Shown: positions 33,045 through 41,412 of the stretch, piece after piece
Layout: every line of letters starts with the position of its first letter
How positions within the stretch are numbered: position 1 is the stretch's first letter
The notes under the pieces: generated by a model
What the model saw: only the letters and a program-made list of their open reading frames with translations
What the model was told of the DNA's origin: nothing
The model's database searches: none
Source: Trebonia kvetii
Lineage (GTDB): Bacteria; Actinomycetota; Actinomycetes; Streptosporangiales; Streptosporangiaceae
Length of the DNA stretch: 64,000 nt
Direction of reading: 5' to 3'
Assembly: GCF_007827045.1 (NCBI RefSeq)
Contig: NZ_RPFW01000011.1
Coordinates: forward strand, 1-64,000
Translations under genes and position numbers: made by a program

Positions 33045-33956
33045 GTGGGCTCGTTGATGCTGCTTGACACGGCGTCGCTGTACTACCGGGCGTTCTACGG
33101 GATGCCGGAGACAGTGACCGCGCCGGACGGTACGCCGGTGAACGCGATCCGCGGCCTGCTCGACGCCATGGCCCGGCTGGTCAAGGACCACCGGCCGCAG
33201 CGGCTTGTCGCCTGCCTCGACGCCGACTGGCGCCCGGCGTTCCGCGTCCAGGCCATTCCCGGGTACAAGGCGCACCGCGCCGAGCCCGACGGCAGCGAGC
33301 AGACGCCGCCCGGCCTGGCCGTGCAGATCCCGCTGATCACCCAGGTCCTCATCGCCGCGGGCGTGGCCATCGCGGAACACGACGGCTACGAGGCCGACGA
33401 CGTCATCGCGACTCTCGCCGTCCGCGCCACCCAGCCCGTCGACGTGGTGACGGGCGACCGCGACCTGTTCCAGCTCGTCGATGACGAGCGCCAGGTCCGC
33501 GTCCTGTACACGGTCAAGGGCCTCGGCCGTCTCGAACCGGTCACCGAGGATGAAGTCGCGAGAAAATACGACATCCCCGGTGACCGGTACGCCGACTTCG
33601 CGGTGCTGCGCGGTGACCCGAGCGACGGCCTGCCCGGCGTGCCCGGCATCGGCGAGAAGACCGCGGCGGCCCTGATCAGGGCCTTCGGTGACCTGGAGAG
33701 CATGAAGAACGCGCTCGACAAGGGGCACGGCGGCTTCCCGCCTGGCACGAGGAAGAAGCTCGAGGCGGCAAGGGACTACCTGGACGTCGCGCCCGCGGTG
33801 GTCGCGACGGCCACCGACGTCCCCCTCGGCGACGACATCGACGGCACGCTTCCCGCCGTCCCGCCGGACCCGGACCTCATCGCCGAGATCGGCGACGAGC
33901 TCGGACTCGGGTCCTCGCTGACCCGTTTCCTCGCCACCGCCACCAAACGCCAGTAA
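33045..33956 (+). CDS. 5'-3' exonuclease (PIN/H3TH, FEN-like)
   Basis: About 303 residues, the size of a free-standing version of the DNA polymerase I 5' nuclease domain. The acidic metal site is visible in LMLLDTASLYYRAFYG, EHDGYEADDVIATLAV and VDVVTGDRDLFQLVDD. The helix-3-turn-helix DNA clamp reads GDPSDGLPGVPGIGEKTAAA. It would remove 5' flaps or RNA primers. GTG 33045 follows AGGA at a normal distance, and the upstream open frame is not needed. It is followed after 22 bases by the peptidase gene and is probably cotranscribed with it. Confidence 0.92.
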   Translation: MGSLMLLDTASLYYRAFYGMPETVTAPDGTPVNAIRGLLDAMARLVKDHRPQRLVACLDADWRPAFRVQAIPGYKAHRAEPDGSEQTPPGLAVQIPLITQVLIAAGVAIAEHDGYEADDVIATLAVRATQPVDVVTGDRDLFQLVDDERQVRVLYTVKGLGRLEPVTEDEVARKYDIPGDRYADFAVLRGDPSDGLPGVPGIGEKTAAALIRAFGDLESMKNALDKGHGGFPPGTRKKLEAARDYLDVAPAVVATATDVPLGDDIDGTLPAVPPDPDLIAEIGDELGLGSSLTRFLATATKRQ

Positions 33957-33978
33957 GACCGTCGAACGAGGGAGACAC

Positions 33979-35088
33979 GTGACCACTGAGCCCGCCCTGT
34001 ACCCGTCCGAGCGCCTGACCCAGGTCACAGAGGCGGTTCGCGTCAAGGGCATCGACGTGCTGCTGCTCAGCCCGGGACCCGACCTGCGCTACGTCACCGG
34101 CTACGACGCCAAGCAGCTGGAGCGGCTGACCTGTCTCGCGGTCCCCGCGCAGGGTGACCCCTTCCTGCTCGTGCCGCAGCTGGAACTGAGGGCGGCGCAG
34201 GCATCGCCGGCCGGCGACCTGGAGCTTGACATGGTCACCTGGGGGGAGACCGAGAACCCGTTCGGGATCATCAAGAAGGCGATGGGCGACCCGCACTACG
34301 TCGCCCTGTCCGACCGGATGTGGGCCCTGCACGTGCTGCAGTTCGCCGCCATCTTCCCGACGGCGAGCCAGCACCTGGCCAGCGCCGTGCTGTCGCCGCT
34401 GCGGATCCGCAAGTCGGCCGCGGAGGTGGCGGCGCTCAAGGAGGCGGGCGACGCAATCGACCGGGTGCACGCAGGAGTGCCGAACTGGCTGCGGGCCGGC
34501 CTGACGGAACGCCAGGTCGGCGCGAAGATCGCCGAGGCGATCCTCGCCGAGGGGCACGTCCAGGTGGACTTCGTGATCGTCGGCTCCGGGCCGAACGCCG
34601 CCTCGCCGCACCATGAGGTCTCCGACCGGGTGATCGAGCACGGCGACGTGGTGGTGGTCGACATCGGCGGCACGATGCCGTCCGGCTACTGCTCCGACTG
34701 CACCCGCACCTACGCGGTCGGTACCCCGCCCGACGACTTCACGAAGTACTTCGACGTGCTCTACACCGCCCAGGAGGCGGCGACCGTCGGTGTCAGGCCC
34801 GGCGTCACCGCGGAGAGCGTCGACCGGACGGCGCGTCGCATCATCGACGACGCCGGATACGGCGAATGGTTCATCCACCGCACCGGGCACGGCATCGGCC
34901 TGGAGTCCCACGAGGACCCCTACATCGTCGAGGGCAACACGACCCCGCTCCAGCCCGGCATGGCGTTCTCCATCGAGCCGGGCATCTACCCGGGCCCGCA
35001 CGGCGCCCGCATCGAGGACATCGTGGTGTGCACCGAGACCGGCTACCAGCGGATGAACAACGCCCCGCGGGAACTGGTGATCGTCTAG
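33979..35088 (+). CDS. M24-family metallopeptidase (Xaa-Pro dipeptidase/aminopeptidase type)
   Basis: A 369-residue creatinase-fold enzyme. The N-terminal domain includes VLLLSPGPDLRYVTGYDAKQ. The catalytic pita-bread domain has the five metal ligands: Asp in VVVDIGGTMPSG, Asp in YCSDCTRTY, His in RTGHGIGLESHEDP, Glu in FSIEPGIYPG and Glu in GARIEDIVV. It cleaves an Xaa-Pro bond in the cytosol. GTG start after GAGGGAGACAC. The stop overlaps that of the convergent PAC2 gene. Confidence 0.94.
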   Translation: MTTEPALYPSERLTQVTEAVRVKGIDVLLLSPGPDLRYVTGYDAKQLERLTCLAVPAQGDPFLLVPQLELRAAQASPAGDLELDMVTWGETENPFGIIKKAMGDPHYVALSDRMWALHVLQFAAIFPTASQHLASAVLSPLRIRKSAAEVAALKEAGDAIDRVHAGVPNWLRAGLTERQVGAKIAEAILAEGHVQVDFVIVGSGPNAASPHHEVSDRVIEHGDVVVVDIGGTMPSGYCSDCTRTYAVGTPPDDFTKYFDVLYTAQEAATVGVRPGVTAESVDRTARRIIDDAGYGEWFIHRTGHGIGLESHEDPYIVEGNTTPLQPGMAFSIEPGIYPGPHGARIEDIVVCTETGYQRMNNAPRELVIV

Positions 35089-36002
35089 TCTTCCGAGCCG
35101 CCCTGCTCGGCGAGGAACTGCTCGAACTGAGCGGCGAGCTCCTCCGCGGTCGGCATCTCCTCGCCGTCGGCGAGCAGGTTCTCGCCGTCGTGCGCGAGCG
35201 CCGCGTCGTACTGCGCCTCAAGGCCCTGGACAAGCTCGGCGACCTCGGCCGACTCGGCCACCTGCCGGTCGATCAGCGTGTTGGTCCTGTCGGCCGCCTC
35301 GTGCAGTTCGAGCGCGGGCAGGTCAAGGCCGGTCACCTCGGTGAGCGCGTCGATCAGCGTGAGCGCCGCCGTCGGGTAGGCGGCCTGGGACAGGTAGTGC
35401 GGCACCTGGACGACCAGGCCGATCGCGTCCTTGCCCGCCTCGCCGAAGCGGTACTCCATCAGCGACGACGCGGACGCCGGCACCTGAAGCTTGGAGGGCA
35501 GCGGCAGCTTTGAGCTGACGAGCCCCGGCCGGGTCGCGTGCGTGATCACGCCGAGCGGCCTGGTGTGCGGTATCCCCATCGGCACGCCGAAGTAGGTGAT
35601 CATCGGCCCCGCGCCGAGCCGCTCGGCGATCTCCTGCGTCGCGGCGACGAAGGCCTCCCACTCATGATCCGGCTCGGGGCCGGTGAGCAGGAGGAACGGC
35701 TTGCCCGCCGAGTCGGCGACCCGGAAGACCGACAGCTCGGGCGCGTCGTAGGTCTCCCACTTGCCGTCGTCGAACGTCATCAGCGGCCGCCGGGAGCGGT
35801 AGTCGAGAAGCCGGTCGATGTTGAACCGCGCGACCGTGGTGTGCTCGAAGGCATCGAGCAGATGCTCGGTCAGCAGGCGCCCGGCCGCACCCGCGTCCAT
35901 GAACCCCTCCAGGTGCACGAGCAGCGCCATCCCCTCGGGGCCGGCTTCACTAACCTCGGATGTCTGGTTGGTGTCCAGTTCGTAGAGTTCTTCCGGCTGC
36001 AT
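35085..36002 (-). CDS. PAC2 family protein
   Basis: A 305-residue PAC2 (proteasome assembly chaperone 2) family protein. The N-terminal half has LVHLEGFMDAGAAGRLLTEH and LTGPEPDHEWEAFVAATQEI. The mid-region reads TYFGVPMGIPHTRPLGVITH. An acidic C-terminal part (AESAEVAELVQGLEAQYDAA and EEMPTAEELAAQFEQFL) includes the coiled segment typical of actinobacterial members. The bacterial role is not established; a link to the actinobacterial proteasome is by family name. No proteasome gene is in the window. Its 5' region faces the ABC-2 exporter. Confidence 0.9.
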   Translation of the reverse strand: MQPEELYELDTNQTSEVSEAGPEGMALLVHLEGFMDAGAAGRLLTEHLLDAFEHTTVARFNIDRLLDYRSRRPLMTFDDGKWETYDAPELSVFRVADSAGKPFLLLTGPEPDHEWEAFVAATQEIAERLGAGPMITYFGVPMGIPHTRPLGVITHATRPGLVSSKLPLPSKLQVPASASSLMEYRFGEAGKDAIGLVVQVPHYLSQAAYPTAALTLIDALTEVTGLDLPALELHEAADRTNTLIDRQVAESAEVAELVQGLEAQYDAALAHDGENLLADGEEMPTAEELAAQFEQFLAEQGGSED

Positions 36003-36068
36003 GCCTCCAGTCTCTCACCGCCTCCGACAGCTTTGTCCCCCCAGCCAGTCGCTATGGGGAAAACCCCC

Positions 36069-36087
36069 GCTAATGACGGGGATTAGC
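36069..36087. promoter_or_regulatory. Palindrome upstream of the ABC exporter
   Basis: GCTAAT-GACGGGG-ATTAGC is a 6-bp inverted repeat with a 7-base centre, in the 155-bp spacer between the divergent PAC2 and ABC genes. It could be an operator for either promoter. There is one copy only, and no local regulator of a fitting family. Confidence 0.35.
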
Positions 36088-36157
36088 CGCGTTCCGCCGC
36101 AGGCTCGCAGTTCGTAGCGTCTTGTTCGAGACGAACGAACACGCCTGGGAGGATCTC

Positions 36158-36913
36158 GTGACGAACGGCGATAGCACGGGGGCGGCCGCCACGATCGTGG
36201 CGCGCGGCCTCACCAAGAGCTACGGACGCACCGTAGCCGTCCAGAATGTGTCCTTCACCGTCCGCCCGGGGACGGTAACTGGATTCCTCGGCCCCAACGG
36301 CGCGGGCAAGTCGACCACGATGCGGATGATCATCGGGCTTGACCGGCCCGACGCCGGCCAGGCCACCATCAACGGCAAGAGCTACCACGAGCTGCGCTGG
36401 CCGCTGCGCGAGGTCGGCGCGATGCTCGAGGCGAAGGCGTTCCACCCGGGACGTTCGGCCAGGGCCCACCTCGGCTCGCTCGCCGCGTCCAACGACATCC
36501 CGGCCCAGCGAGTCGACGAGGTGCTCGCCATGACCGGCCTGACCAGCGTCGCGAGCCGCCGGGCCGGCAAGTTCTCGCTCGGCATGGCGCAGCGGCTCGG
36601 CATCGCGGCCGCGCTGCTCGGCGACCCCGGCGTCGTCATACTCGACGAGCCGGTCAACGGGCTCGACCCCGAGGGCATCCGCTGGATGCGCGGCCTGCTG
36701 CGCTCGCTGGCGGAGCAGGGCCGCGCGGTCCTCATCTCCAGCCACCTGATCAGCGAGGTCGCGATGACCGCGGAGGAGCTAATCGTGATCGGCAGGGGAC
36801 AACTGCTCGCGCAGACGACGGTGGCCGAGCTGTCGGCGTCGGCGGGCTCGCTCGAGGAAGCATTTTTCCAGCTGACCGATTCGGTCAGCGAGTACCAGGG
36901 GAGGGCGGCGTGA
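36158..36913 (+). CDS. ABC-2 type exporter ATPase
   Basis: A 251-residue ATPase: Walker A GPNGAGKST, Q-loop region EVGAMLEAKAFHPGRSA, signature FSLGMAQRLG, Walker B VVILDEPVNGLDPEG and switch SSH. The AFHPGRSA segment and short length fit exporters of antibiotics or peptides (BcrA/SkfE-like). GTG 36158 follows GGGAGGATCTC. It overlaps the permease by four bases (GTGA). With the downstream kinase and regulator it forms a BceAB/two-component-like arrangement, now split by an IS element. Confidence 0.93.
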   Translation: MTNGDSTGAAATIVARGLTKSYGRTVAVQNVSFTVRPGTVTGFLGPNGAGKSTTMRMIIGLDRPDAGQATINGKSYHELRWPLREVGAMLEAKAFHPGRSARAHLGSLAASNDIPAQRVDEVLAMTGLTSVASRRAGKFSLGMAQRLGIAAALLGDPGVVILDEPVNGLDPEGIRWMRGLLRSLAEQGRAVLISSHLISEVAMTAEELIVIGRGQLLAQTTVAELSASAGSLEEAFFQLTDSVSEYQGRAA

Positions 36914-37707
36914 CCACCGCAACGCTGAACCGTCAGACCGGCCGTGCCACCGGGGCGTACGGCATTACCGGAGTCGCCAGGATGGAGTGGCGCAAGCTGC
37001 GCAGCGTCCGGTCGACATGGTGGACGCTCGCGGCCTTCGCCGCGGGGATGACCGGACTCGCGATCCTGCTCGGCCTCAAGGCGCCGGTTCATCCTGGACC
37101 TGATTTTGACCCCACCGAGGACGGCTTTTCCGGCCTGGCGATCGGGCAGCTCGCGCTCGGCACTCTCGGCGTGCTTGCGCTGAGCACCGAGTTCACCAGC
37201 GGCTCGATCCGCGCCACCTTCGCCGCGGTCCCGCGCCGCGGCCTGGTGCTCGCCGCCAAGGCGGCCGTGCTCACCGCGGTGACCCTGATCGCGGGCGAGG
37301 TGCTGGCGTTCGCGGCGTTCGCCGCGCGGCAGCTGGCCGTGCCGCACGGCCTCGCGCACGCCACCCTCGGCCAGCCGGGAGTGCTGCGCGCCATCCTGAT
37401 GGCCGGCGTCTACCCGGCCCTGATCGCGCTCATCGGCCTCGGCCTGGCCGCGCTTATCAGGCACACGGCGGGCGCGATCGCCGCGGTCGTCGGGGTGGTG
37501 TTCGTGCTGCCGCTCATCCTGCTGCCGTTCGGCCAGCAGAACCCCGCGATGAAGTTCCTGCCGGAGATCATCGCGGAGAACTCGCTGACCGCGGTCAAGC
37601 CGGTCGCGGCGTCGCTGTCGCCGGCGGCCGGGCTCGCCATGCTCTGCCTGTACGCGGCGGTCGCGCTCGCGGCCGGCGGATACGCGATGGCGTGCCGGGA
37701 CGCGTGA
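36910..37707 (+). CDS. ABC-2 type exporter permease
   Basis: A 265-residue membrane protein with about six segments. RMEWRKLRSVRSTWWTLAAF is the common N-terminal motif of ABC-2 permeases, followed by TSGSIRATFAAVPRRGLVLA and KAAVLTAVTLIAGEVLAFAA. It partners the ATPase before it. Its stop is followed after 17 bases by the TA target of the IS element. Before insertion the kinase start lay 24 bases downstream. Confidence 0.92.
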   Translation: MTTATLNRQTGRATGAYGITGVARMEWRKLRSVRSTWWTLAAFAAGMTGLAILLGLKAPVHPGPDFDPTEDGFSGLAIGQLALGTLGVLALSTEFTSGSIRATFAAVPRRGLVLAAKAAVLTAVTLIAGEVLAFAAFAARQLAVPHGLAHATLGQPGVLRAILMAGVYPALIALIGLGLAALIRHTAGAIAAVVGVVFVLPLILLPFGQQNPAMKFLPEIIAENSLTAVKPVAASLSPAAGLAMLCLYAAVALAAGGYAMACRDA

Positions 37708-37746
37708 CGAGGACAATTGACGACTAACGATCTTCAATTGCGGAGG

Positions 37747-38364
37747 TTACGCAAGGGACGTGAGATCAAGCCTGGTTCCGGTGAGGAACCCGTTGATCAG
37801 GCCGGGCTGGTACTGCATGCGGCGGAGCCGGGACTTGGCCAGGGCGGTGAGCTGGGCGAGGTCATGCTTGACCAGGTTGGCCAGGGATCTTTTCAGGTGC
37901 GACCACACCGACTCGACCGGGTTGAGCTCGGAGGCATAGGCCGGCAGCTGGTAGACGGTGAGCCAGTCCCGGGCCGCGATCAGCTCGCGCATCGCCCGGC
38001 TGACGTGCGTATTGAGATTGTCCCAGATCAGGACGAGCGGCCCGCCGAGCTGCTGGTGGGCGGCGTCCAGCAGCCGGGCGTAGTCCGTCTCGGTGAACCC
38101 CTTGCGCTTGTCACCGCGCCGGGGGCCGGAATGGACGCGGTAGATCAGCCGCGGCCGCTGCCCGGCCTTGACGGCGATCACCGCGGCCAGCGACACCCGC
38201 TTGTTGCTGCCGCCGGTCACCTTGACGACCGGGGTCGCGCCGCGCCGCCCCCAGGTGCGGCCCTTCGGCGGCCTTAAACCCTGCCCGGACTCGTCCTCGA
38301 AGACCAGCCAGGCGCCCTGCTGCTCAGCCGCCCTTTTATAACCGGCCACGTCTCCTGCTTCCAC
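37747..38364 (-). CDS. IS630-family transposase, second frame (DDE domain)
   Basis: The catalytic half. [20 protein letters not shown] carries the first Asp, [11 protein letters not shown] the second and [20 protein letters not shown] the Glu. The nominal ATG start is not needed. It lies in the -1 frame relative to the first transposase frame and overlaps it by 91 bases. Within the overlap a TATAAAAGGG stretch (AAAA at 38334-38337) permits a -1 shift that would join KxTWPVIK to [16 protein letters not shown]. It probably yields one fusion transposase. Confidence 0.9.
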   Translation of the reverse strand: MEAGDVAGYKRAAEQQGAWLVFEDESGQGLRPPKGRTWGRRGATPVVKVTGGSNKRVSLAAVIAVKAGQRPRLIYRVHSGPRRGDKRKGFTETDYARLLDAAHQQLGGPLVLIWDNLNTHVSRAMRELIAARDWLTVYQLPAYASELNPVESVWSHLKRSLANLVKHDLAQLTALAKSRLRRMQYQPGLINGFLTGTRLDLTSLA

Positions 38365-38837
38365 GCGGCGACCGCGGCCTCATCCCGCTCGGCCGCCCGC
38401 CGCGCCGGGACCTGCACGCTCCACCCCATCCGGTGCAGCAGCACATGCACCCCGCCCAGCGTGTACTCCACCCTGAACCGCCGCCACACCTGATCGGCGA
38501 TCCGGGCCAGGGTCCAGCACTGATCCTCATAACCGCACGCCGCGGGCCCCGCGTCCAGCACCGCTTCCAGCTCGGCGACCTGGGCCTCCGTCAGCTTGCA
38601 CTTCGCCCCGCCGGCCCCCTTGGAGGCCAGCGCCTCCCGGCCGCCGGCCGCCAGCGCCCGCCGCCACCGGTTCGCCGACATCCGGCTCACCCGCAACCGC
38701 CGCGCGACCTCACCATCGCTCGCCCCGGCCTCGATCATCTCCGCCGCCGCCAGCCGCACCTGCTCCCGGCGGGCACGATCCGCAGCAGTCAGCCCGCCGC
38801 CATCGGGATACCTCATGACACCGGCATAACCCACCAC
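38274..38837 (-). CDS. IS630-family transposase, first frame (helix-turn-helix domain)
   Basis: A 187-residue N-terminal part: [20 protein letters not shown] and [20 protein letters not shown] form the first helix-turn-helix, and [20 protein letters not shown] the winged second DNA-binding region. It recognises the terminal repeats. Made alone it could act as an inhibitor; fused by -1 frameshifting it delivers the DDE domain. Confidence 0.9.
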   Translation of the reverse strand: MVGYAGVMRYPDGGGLTAADRARREQVRLAAAEMIEAGASDGEVARRLRVSRMSANRWRRALAAGGREALASKGAGGAKCKLTEAQVAELEAVLDAGPAACGYEDQCWTLARIADQVWRRFRVEYTLGGVHVLLHRMGWSVQVPARRAAERDEAAVAAWKQETWPVIKGRLSSRAPGWSSRTSPGRV

Positions 38838-38881
38838 CGCGACACACGCCAGACCCGTAACCCAGGCAATTGAAGATCGTT

Positions 38882-40189
38882 ATGGACGGCATCCGGCGGG
38901 TGGCAGGCGAGGTGGTTCGCGCCCCGTTCACCCGCCGGGCCTGGCGGGAACTGCTGTACTGCGCGGCGGGTGCGATCGCGGGCGTGGCCGGGTTCTTCCT
39001 GGTCCTGTTCACGCTCGCGCCCGCGCTCCTCATCTCGGCGTCGGTGCTCGGCACCGTCGTCGGCCTGCTCATGATCGTGTTCGTGCTGATCATGGCCAGG
39101 CGGCTCGGCGCGCTGCACCGGATACTGCTGCGGCGCGTGATCGGCTACCGCATCACCGCGCCCGCGCCGTTCCAGCGGGGCGAGGGCGTGCTCGGCAGGC
39201 TGGACAGGCGGCTGCGGGACCGCGACGGCTGGCGGGCCGTCGGCTACGCGGAGCTGAAGCTGCCGGTGGCGATCCTCCAGGGGTGGGCCGTCGTGTCGGT
39301 CGGCATGGGCCTGGTCGACATGACCTACCCGCTGGTGTGGCCGCTGTTCCGCAACCACCCGGCGGGCACCAGGCTCGGCCCGCTGATCGCGGTGACGCCG
39401 GTTCCCGACGTCCAGGTGGCGATCGATACGCTGCCGGGGACGCTGCTCGCCGTGGTGATTGGCGTGGCCTGCGTTATCGGCGGGGTGTGGCTGGCCAGGG
39501 CGATCGTCATCGCCGACCGGCGGCTGGCGCGGGCGCTGCTCGGGCCGAGCCGGGTCAGCGAGCTGGAACGGACCAGGGCGATCGCCGTGGAGGACGCGGC
39601 GGCCGCGCTGCGCCGGGTGGAACGGGACCTGCACGACGGCGCCCAGGTCCGGCTCGCCGCGGTGGCAATGAACGTCGGGATGGCCCAGGACAAGACCGGC
39701 GACGCGGCCGTGCGCGAGCTGCTCGACGCGGCGCAGGCCGGGCTGAGCGAGGCGCTTGCCGACCTGCGCCGCATCGCCCGCGGCATCCACCCGCCGGTGC
39801 TCGACAACGGGCTGGCCGACGCACTCGAATCGCTGGCCGCGTCCAGCCCGATCCCGGCCACGGTGCGCGCCGACGCCGCCCGGCGCCCATCGCCGGCGAT
39901 CGAGACGATCGGCTACTTCTGCGCGGCCGAGCTGCTCGCCAACGCGATCAAGCACAGCTCGGCGAACAGGATCGAGGTAGACATCGACACGCGGAAACCG
40001 GATGTGCTGCGGCTGCGTGTCGGCGACGACGGGCGGGGCGGCGCGGACCCGTCCGGCGGCACGGGCCTTGCCGGGCTGGCGCAGCGCGTGTCGACGGTCG
40101 ACGGGTCGATGACGGTGTCGAGCCCGCCGGGCGGGCCGACAAGCGTGACCGTGGAACTGCCCATGCAAATGACGGGGAGAGGAACCTGA
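38882..40189 (+). CDS. Sensor histidine kinase, NarL-partner (HisKA_3) type
   Basis: A 435-residue kinase. Membrane segments lie near residues 25-70 (LLYCAAGAIAGVAGFFLVLF, LLISASVLGTVVGLLMIVFV) and at about 130-210. The phosphoacceptor region is VERDLHDGAQVRLAAVAMNV, the N box ELLANAIKHSSA and the G box GDDGRGGADPSGGTGLAGLA. Before transposition the ATG followed GAGGACAATTGACGACT. The IS has replaced that leader, so the native ribosome-binding site is 1.15 kb away. A TTG at 38870 inside the IS end is in frame and could give four extra residues. Overlaps the regulator as TGATG. Confidence 0.9.
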   Translation: MDGIRRVAGEVVRAPFTRRAWRELLYCAAGAIAGVAGFFLVLFTLAPALLISASVLGTVVGLLMIVFVLIMARRLGALHRILLRRVIGYRITAPAPFQRGEGVLGRLDRRLRDRDGWRAVGYAELKLPVAILQGWAVVSVGMGLVDMTYPLVWPLFRNHPAGTRLGPLIAVTPVPDVQVAIDTLPGTLLAVVIGVACVIGGVWLARAIVIADRRLARALLGPSRVSELERTRAIAVEDAAAALRRVERDLHDGAQVRLAAVAMNVGMAQDKTGDAAVRELLDAAQAGLSEALADLRRIARGIHPPVLDNGLADALESLAASSPIPATVRADAARRPSPAIETIGYFCAAELLANAIKHSSANRIEVDIDTRKPDVLRLRVGDDGRGGADPSGGTGLAGLAQRVSTVDGSMTVSSPPGGPTSVTVELPMQMTGRGT

Positions 40190-40833
40190 TGCGTGTCGTG
40201 ATCGCGGAGGACGCCGTGGTGCTGCGGGAGGGCCTGACCCGGCTGCTCGCCGACCGCGGCCACGAGGTCAGCGCGGCGGTGGGCGACGCGGAAGCCCTGC
40301 TCGAGCAGGTGCGGGCGCACCGGCCTGACGCGGTGATCGCGGACATCAGGATGCCGCCGTCGCACACCGACGAGGGCCTGCGCGCCGCGGAGACCATCAG
40401 GCGCGAGTTCCCGTCGGTCGGCGTGCTGATGTTCTCGCAGTACATCGAGACGCGCTACACCGCGCGCCTGCTCGAGTCGGGCGCCGGGGGAGTCGGCTAC
40501 CTGCTGAAGGACCGGGTGGGGAACGTGGGGGAGTTCGTCGCGGCCCTTGAGCGCGTCGCCGACGGCGGCACCGCGCTCGACCCGGAGGTGGTCAGCATGC
40601 TGCTGCGCAGGCCAGACCCGGGCCTGGCGTCGCTGACCGGCCGGGAGCGCGAGGTACTCGGCCTGATGGCCGAGGGCAGGTCGAACGCCGGCATCGCCGC
40701 CAAGCTCGTGCTGTCGGAGGGCGCGGTGGAAAAGCACATCGCGAGCATCTTCGGTAAGCTCGCCCTGGAGTCGAGTGCCGGCGACAACCGCCGGGTACTG
40801 GCCGTCCTGCGGTACCTCGGCGCCTCCGCCTAG
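40189..40833 (+). CDS. LuxR/NarL-family response regulator
   Basis: A 214-residue regulator. The receiver domain contains VVIAEDAVVLREGL, phospho-acceptor Asp52 (VIADIRMPP) and Lys107 (GYLLKDRVG). The GerE-type HTH is LTGREREVLGLMAEGRSNAG then IAAKLVLSEGAVEKHIASIF. It is the cognate partner of the kinase, overlapping by one base. The operon originally began with the ABC exporter, so its probable targets include that exporter. Confidence 0.94.
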   Translation: MRVVIAEDAVVLREGLTRLLADRGHEVSAAVGDAEALLEQVRAHRPDAVIADIRMPPSHTDEGLRAAETIRREFPSVGVLMFSQYIETRYTARLLESGAGGVGYLLKDRVGNVGEFVAALERVADGGTALDPEVVSMLLRRPDPGLASLTGREREVLGLMAEGRSNAGIAAKLVLSEGAVEKHIASIFGKLALESSAGDNRRVLAVLRYLGASA

Positions 40834-40914
40834 CGCCGGCGCGCGACAGCCGCCGAGACTAAGCCGTTACCGCATGCCGTCTCACCAGCGTACATTTCAC
40901 GTTAAGTTGCTGTA

Positions 40915-41355
40915 GTGGAAGAGATCGACCGCCGAATCGTGTCCCTGTTGTCTCGCAACGGCCGTATGAGCTTTACGGAACTTGCCAGGCAGGCAGGCCT
41001 TTCGGTGTCCGCGGTGCACCAGCGGGTGCGCAGGCTAGAGACCGACGGGGTCATCACCGGCTACGTAGCGTTGTGTGATCCCGTGGTGATCGGGCTGCCG
41101 CTGACCGCCTTCGTGTCGATCAAGCCCTTCGACCCCGCCGCCCCCGACGACCTGCCGGAACGCCTGGCCGGCGTCACCGCGATCGAGGCCTGCCACAGCG
41201 TCGCGGGGGACGAGAGCTACATACTCAAGGTCCGTGTCGCCTCGCCAAGCGCGCTCGAGGACCTGCTCCAGCAGATCCGCACCATCGCGAATGTGTCCAC
41301 GCGCACCACGGTCGTTCTCTCCACCGCCTACGAGAACCGCCCGCCGGAGATCTGA
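40915..41355 (+). CDS. Lrp/AsnC-family transcriptional regulator
   Basis: A 146-residue protein. The N-terminal HTH reads EEIDRRIVSLLSRNGRMSFT, ELARQAGLSVSAVHQRVRRL, ETDGVITGYVALCDP. The C-terminal RAM/ligand domain has ACHSVAGDESYILKVRVASP. GTG 40915 is seven bases after a plausible -10 (TAAGTT, 40903-40908), so the transcript may be leaderless. It is a solitary gene with no amino-acid gene next to it. Confidence 0.92.
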   Translation: MEEIDRRIVSLLSRNGRMSFTELARQAGLSVSAVHQRVRRLETDGVITGYVALCDPVVIGLPLTAFVSIKPFDPAAPDDLPERLAGVTAIEACHSVAGDESYILKVRVASPSALEDLLQQIRTIANVSTRTTVVLSTAYENRPPEI

Positions 41356-41377
41356 CGCAAGTCAACAGCCGGGATCA

Positions 41378-41392
41378 TCCCGAACGGTTGCG
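41378..41392. repeat. Interspersed motif TCCCGAACGGTTGCG
   Basis: An intergenic copy between the convergent Lrp/AsnC and TetR genes. It shares 18 identical bases (TCATCCCGAACGGTTGCG) with the copy at 48168-48182. Confidence 0.6.
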
Positions 41393-41412
41393 TGCTTCGC
41401 CCCGCTGGCGAA

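Larger units (their letters stand above)
37727..38880. mobile_element. IS630-family insertion sequence, 1154 bp
   Basis: The ends are inverted repeats: ACGATCTTCAATTGC at 37727-37741 and its complement at 38866-38880. Similarity continues for about a dozen more bases (GGTTACG in both) after a 3-base mismatch. A TA dinucleotide flanks each side (37725-37726 and 38881-38882), the target duplication of the IS630/Tc1/mariner group. It encodes two overlapping transposase frames on the minus strand. The element looks intact and recent, with nearly perfect ends. Confidence 0.92.

Noticed and set aside
34255-34275. Further copies of the interspersed motif, for example CCCGTTCGGGATC in the peptidase gene and CCGTTCGGCGCG in GH38
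   Set aside because: They match only the 9-10 base core and encode common NPFG-type peptides, so they are explained by coding sequence.
38870-38881. TTG start for the kinase inside the IS right end
   Set aside because: In frame and possible, but the pre-insertion sequence shows ATG 38882 as the ancestral start; kept only as an alternative.
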